NCBI RefSeq assembly: GCF_018336975.1
Contig: NZ_CP025572.1
Span: forward strand, 3,705,112 to 3,769,111
DNA length: 64,000 nt
Direction of reading: 5' to 3'
DNA from: Marinomonas sp. CT5
GTDB taxonomy: Bacteria; Pseudomonadota; Gammaproteobacteria; Pseudomonadales; Marinomonadaceae
Shown here: piece after piece, positions 61,341 through 64,000 of the stretch
Layout of the letters: each line of letters begins with the position of its first letter
How positions within the stretch are numbered: the first letter of the stretch is position 1
Translations under genes and position numbers: made by a program
Notes under the pieces: model-generated
What the model saw: only the letters and a program-made list of their open reading frames with translations
The model's database searches: none
Told to the model about the DNA's origin: nothing

Positions 61341-61679
61341 ATGCAACGCAAACCTTTCCAGCTCAGTATTAGCGCCCTACTATTTAGTGGCTTAGCCATG
61401 AGCTTAGTGGTAAGCGAATCGGCGCAGGCAGCGCGTTCTGGTGAGTCTCTATTCAACAGTTTTTGTATTGCTTGTCATATGAATGGGGTGGCGGGCGCGC
61501 CAAAATTTGGCAATAAAGCCGACTGGCAACCGCGTATTGAAAAAGGCATAGACACTTTATTAAACCACGCTACGACAGGTTTCAAAGCCATGCCGCCCAA
61601 AGGTTTGTGCGCGAATTGCACCGAGGACGAGCTACGCAGTGCGATTCAATACATGATCGACAAGAGTTCAGACTCTTAA
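61341..61679 (+). CDS. Cytochrome c5 family monohaem protein
   Basis: 112 residues from ATG 61341; AGGAG lies 11 bases upstream and earlier in-frame starts give an untypical leader. Signal peptide 'ISALLFSGLAMSLVVSESAQAARS' (cut after AQA). Haem site 'SFCIACHMNGVAGAPKFGNKADW' (CIACH). The distal Met is in 'FKAMPPKGLCANC', where the paired Cys (C-A-N-C) is the hallmark of cytochrome c5, and 'IQYMIDKS' ends the fold. It is a small periplasmic electron carrier to terminal oxidases or other reductases. It is convergent with rep. Confidence 0.93.
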   Translation: MQRKPFQLSISALLFSGLAMSLVVSESAQAARSGESLFNSFCIACHMNGVAGAPKFGNKADWQPRIEKGIDTLLNHATTGFKAMPPKGLCANCTEDELRSAIQYMIDKSSDS

Positions 61680-61690
61680 TCAATTGTGAT

Positions 61691-63739
61691 TTAACCGTTT
61701 AACATGGCCTTTAAAGCCGATAAAGAAGCCTGACCGCGCTCTTTTTTAGAGCTTTCACCTTCATCATTACGACCTTCCCAGACAAGATCTTCTTCTGGCA
61801 ATTCGTCTAAGAATCGACTCGGCATGCAATCAATTTCTTCTCCGTATTGTCGACGCTTAGCTGCCAAGGTAATACATAAGCTTTTTTTCGCTCGAGTAAT
61901 TCCCACATAAGCCAGACGACGTTCTTCTTCAATGTCGTCATTTTCTATGCTGTTTCTGTGCGGCAGCAATTCTTCTTCACAGCCAATCAAGAATACGTGA
62001 GGATATTCCAAGCCTTTCGAAGCATGCAGGGTTAATAACTGCACCTTATCTTCGTCTTCCTCTTCTTCTTGCCGCTCTAGCATATCGATCAGTAATAGTT
62101 TACTAATCGCTTGATCCAATCCTGCTGTTTCATCCTCTTCCCATGCGGATTCCATCATGCGTTGAATAGAGTCGAGTAAAAAACGCACGTTTTCAATGCG
62201 TCGATCTCCCGCCTTGGAGGATGACGTTTGCTCTTGAATCCAGCCGTAATAATCCATGTCGTGAATCATTTGTTCGATAACTGGCACTGGCGAGGCGCCT
62301 TCTAAACGCTGACGCAAGTTGGACATCCAACGCTCAAAGTCTTGCAAACTTTTTAGCGAACGACCGGAAACAGTGTCTTCCAACTCTTTATAACCTGATG
62401 CTTCAAACAAACTCACACCACGATCCGTGGCAAGGTTCCCCACTTTTTCAAGGGTGGCAGGTCCAATCTCTCGGCGCGGCAAGTTAACGATACGTAAAAA
62501 AGCATTGTCGTCGGAAGGGTTGACCAAAAGACGCAGATAACTCATTAAGTCTTTGATTTCCGCCCGGGAGAAAAACGAGGTGCCGCCGTTCATTTTGTAG
62601 GGAATACGGTAGGCCTGCAGCTTAATTTCCAGTAGTCGAGCTTGGTGGTTACCACGGTACAAGATGGCAAAATCACGATACGGAATTTCATGACGTAAAT
62701 GGCGAGACTGGATTTCCGCTGCGACACGTTCTGATTCGGCGTCTTCGTTACGGGTCACCATAATACGAATTGGGTCGCCCTCTTCGTGATCACTCCATAG
62801 GGCTTTATCGTAAATATGTGGGTTGTTGGCGATCAGTGTGTTCGCAGCCTTCAAGATGGTTTTGGTAGAACGGTAGTTTTGCTCCAGCTTGACCAATTTT
62901 AAATTTGGATAATCAACCGATAAGCGTTCTAGGTTTTCAGGTCGTGCACCTCGCCATGCGTAGATAGATTGGTCATCATCGCCCACCAAGGTAAAGCAAC
63001 GACGAAACCCAGCTAACAAGCGGATCAATTCATACTGGCTGGCATTGGTGTCTTGGCACTCATCCACAAGTAAGTAGCGGACTTTGTTTTGCCAACGATC
63101 GCGTAGCTCGGCATCGGCCATTAATAAGCTAACTGGTAGCAGAATTAAGTCATCAAAATCGACCGCATTGTAGGCACGAAGATAACGCTGATATTGTGTA
63201 TAAACTTGAGCCGCCAATAAAAACTCTTCTGTATCCGCATTGGTCATGGCTTCTTGTGGCGTTGTCAGGTCGTTTTTCCAATTGGAAATCGTATTCTGAC
63301 AATAAGCGGCGGCGTCCATTTGCCCATTAAACTCTTTATCTAGAATTTCTTTCACTAGGCTCAGTGAGTCTTGTGAATCAAATAAAGTGAAGCCGTCTTT
63401 TAATCCTGCGCGACGAAACTCTTTGCGCAGAATCCGCAAGCCTAAGTTATGGAAAGTCGAAATACTCAAGCCGCGACTTTCTTGCTTAGACAGCATGCCC
63501 ACGACACGTTCTTTCATTTCGCGGGCGGCTTTATTGGTAAAGGTCACCGCAATAATACTGCTGGCTTTAAAACCACAAGTTTGAATCAAGTAGGCAATTT
63601 TTGTGGTGATTACACTGGTTTTTCCTGATCCAGCACCCGCCAAAACCAACAAGGGGCCATCAATCTGTTTGACAGCATCTAACTGTCGCTCATTCAAATT
63701 GCGAAGGCGATGGGAAATAGATGGCATGGACTCACTCAT
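61691..63739 (-). CDS. rep: ATP-dependent DNA helicase Rep
   Basis: 682 residues from ATG 63739 (E. coli Rep 673); the longer frame from 63856 adds a spurious leader. SF1A helicase motifs in order: Q motif 'LNERQLDAVKQIDGPLLVLAGAGSGKTSVITTKIAYLI' with Walker A, Ia 'IIAVTFTNKAAREMKERV', 'STFHNLGLRILRKE', II 'YLLVDECQDTNASQYELIRLL', III 'FTLVGDDDQSIYAWRGA', IV 'VKLEQNYRST', V 'LLTLHASKGLEYPHVFLIG', VI 'EERRLAYVGITRAKKSL'. Unwinds DNA 3'-5' and clears proteins ahead of replication forks. Rep rather than UvrD is based on length and wording. It is leftward. Confidence 0.95.
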   Translation of the reverse strand: MSESMPSISHRLRNLNERQLDAVKQIDGPLLVLAGAGSGKTSVITTKIAYLIQTCGFKASSIIAVTFTNKAAREMKERVVGMLSKQESRGLSISTFHNLGLRILRKEFRRAGLKDGFTLFDSQDSLSLVKEILDKEFNGQMDAAAYCQNTISNWKNDLTTPQEAMTNADTEEFLLAAQVYTQYQRYLRAYNAVDFDDLILLPVSLLMADAELRDRWQNKVRYLLVDECQDTNASQYELIRLLAGFRRCFTLVGDDDQSIYAWRGARPENLERLSVDYPNLKLVKLEQNYRSTKTILKAANTLIANNPHIYDKALWSDHEEGDPIRIMVTRNEDAESERVAAEIQSRHLRHEIPYRDFAILYRGNHQARLLEIKLQAYRIPYKMNGGTSFFSRAEIKDLMSYLRLLVNPSDDNAFLRIVNLPRREIGPATLEKVGNLATDRGVSLFEASGYKELEDTVSGRSLKSLQDFERWMSNLRQRLEGASPVPVIEQMIHDMDYYGWIQEQTSSSKAGDRRIENVRFLLDSIQRMMESAWEEDETAGLDQAISKLLLIDMLERQEEEEDEDKVQLLTLHASKGLEYPHVFLIGCEEELLPHRNSIENDDIEEERRLAYVGITRAKKSLCITLAAKRRQYGEEIDCMPSRFLDELPEEDLVWEGRNDEGESSKKERGQASLSALKAMLNG

Positions 63740-63832
63740 GGAAAAACTCTGGCTCGTAAGGCTATTAAAAATCAGCCGTAAGTGTACCCGACAATCCACT
63801 TTCTCGCACTGAGATAACCATGCAAGCGACAC

Positions 63833-63866
63833 AAAAAAGGGACACCAACTTGGCATCCCTTTTTAT
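63833..63866. terminator. Bidirectional hairpin terminator between BASS-type gene and rep
   Basis: GGGA-CA-CCA / TGG-CA-TCCC forms an imperfect stem with outer A6 and T5 runs, so on the minus strand T follows as well. It lies 16 bases past the stop of the leftward transporter gene and upstream of rep. Confidence 0.68.
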
Positions 63867-63881
63867 CATGAACTTAATATC

Positions 63882-64000
63882 TTATTTGTCTGCTTCGTTT
63901 TGACTGCTTTCAGCCACAGGTCGACGGCTCCAGTAGCTTGCCAACAATGAACCTGAAATGTTGTGCCATACACTGAAAATGGTACCAGGCAGAGCCGCCA
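63882..64000 (-). CDS. C-terminal end of a BASS-type Na+-dependent transporter (cut by right edge)
   Basis: The last 38 codons of a leftward gene: '[22 protein letters not shown]' at the visible start, then '[15 protein letters not shown]' and TAA at 63882. The phrase F-S-x-W-H-N-I-S-G is the last-helix signature of bile acid:sodium symporter family proteins. The rest lies beyond the window. Substrate unknown (organic acids, pantoate or sterol-like compounds in the family). Confidence 0.75.
   Translation of the reverse strand, partial: AALPGTIFSVWHNISGSLLASYWSRRPVAESSQNEADK

Overview
The window looks like a chromosomal segment of a marine, motile, heterotrophic gammaproteobacterium, most plausibly an Oceanospirillales member such as Marinomonas. 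This is inferred from gene content (FlgP/FlgT polar-flagellum factors, ZapB, ZapE, DabA/DabB, NudC, Kbl/Tdh, Rep, PpnN, moderate GC) and not from any search. No rRNA, prophage, CRISPR array or intact insertion sequence was seen.

Layout. 1-2.1 kb: 5' end of a large two-partner-secretion exoprotein that runs off the left edge, with greB behind it. 2.9-8.4 kb: a leftward housekeeping block (mscS, two small membrane proteins, an inositol-monophosphatase-like phosphatase, an esterase, a P-loop sugar-acid-type kinase, and dinB with a perfect LexA box). 8.8-12.5 kb: a rightward cluster flgP-flgT-zapB-small barrel-55-aa membrane protein-ProQ-domain protein, then tRNA-Tyr. 12.7-13.9 kb: a convergent tRNA zone with 25 exact copies of a 7-bp repeat and eight leftward tRNA genes (Ser, Asn, Pro, His, Lys, Asn, Pro, Lys). 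14-24 kb: polysaccharide deacetylase, kbl-tdh (threonine to glycine and acetyl-CoA), nudC, a secreted propeller lipoprotein, glutaminase, a hairpin-like repeat element, ppnN and zapE. 24-29 kb: a LysR regulator divergent from dabB-dabA, an energy-coupled inorganic-carbon uptake system. 29-36 kb: MFS transporter, GST, and an AraC regulator divergent from a TonB-dependent siderophore-type receptor with a Fur box and two uncharacterised followers, then an HPF-like protein and NhaR.

37-49 kb is visibly more AT-rich and begins with decayed regulator fragments. It carries a phenylacetaldehyde-type aldehyde dehydrogenase, a FixL/FixJ (StyS/StyR-like) two-component pair, an alpha/beta hydrolase with a non-canonical triad, an acyl-CoA-dehydrogenase-fold monooxygenase candidate, LysR, an NCS1 permease and a GMC oxidoreductase. 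It looks like an acquired catabolic island of unknown substrate. 49-61 kb is a second catabolic block: class III aminotransferase, a second GMC oxidoreductase, a PotFGHI-type ABC transporter, a histidinol-dehydrogenase homologue with two changed zinc-ligand positions, a PuuC/KauB-type aldehyde dehydrogenase and LysR. Uptake, transamination and aldehyde oxidation fit polyamine or amino-alcohol use. The right end holds tRNA-Arg, a cytochrome c5, rep helicase and the 3' end of a BASS-type transporter.

The most interesting items are the two catabolic clusters with active-site-altered enzymes, the 122-bp nested inverted-repeat element at 21.3 kb, the 17-bp perfect hairpin at 45.6 kb, the tandem repeats beside tRNA genes, and the duplicated tRNA block with a compensatory base-pair change. 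Several starts were moved from the longest possible frame using visible ribosome binding sites; each case is noted.
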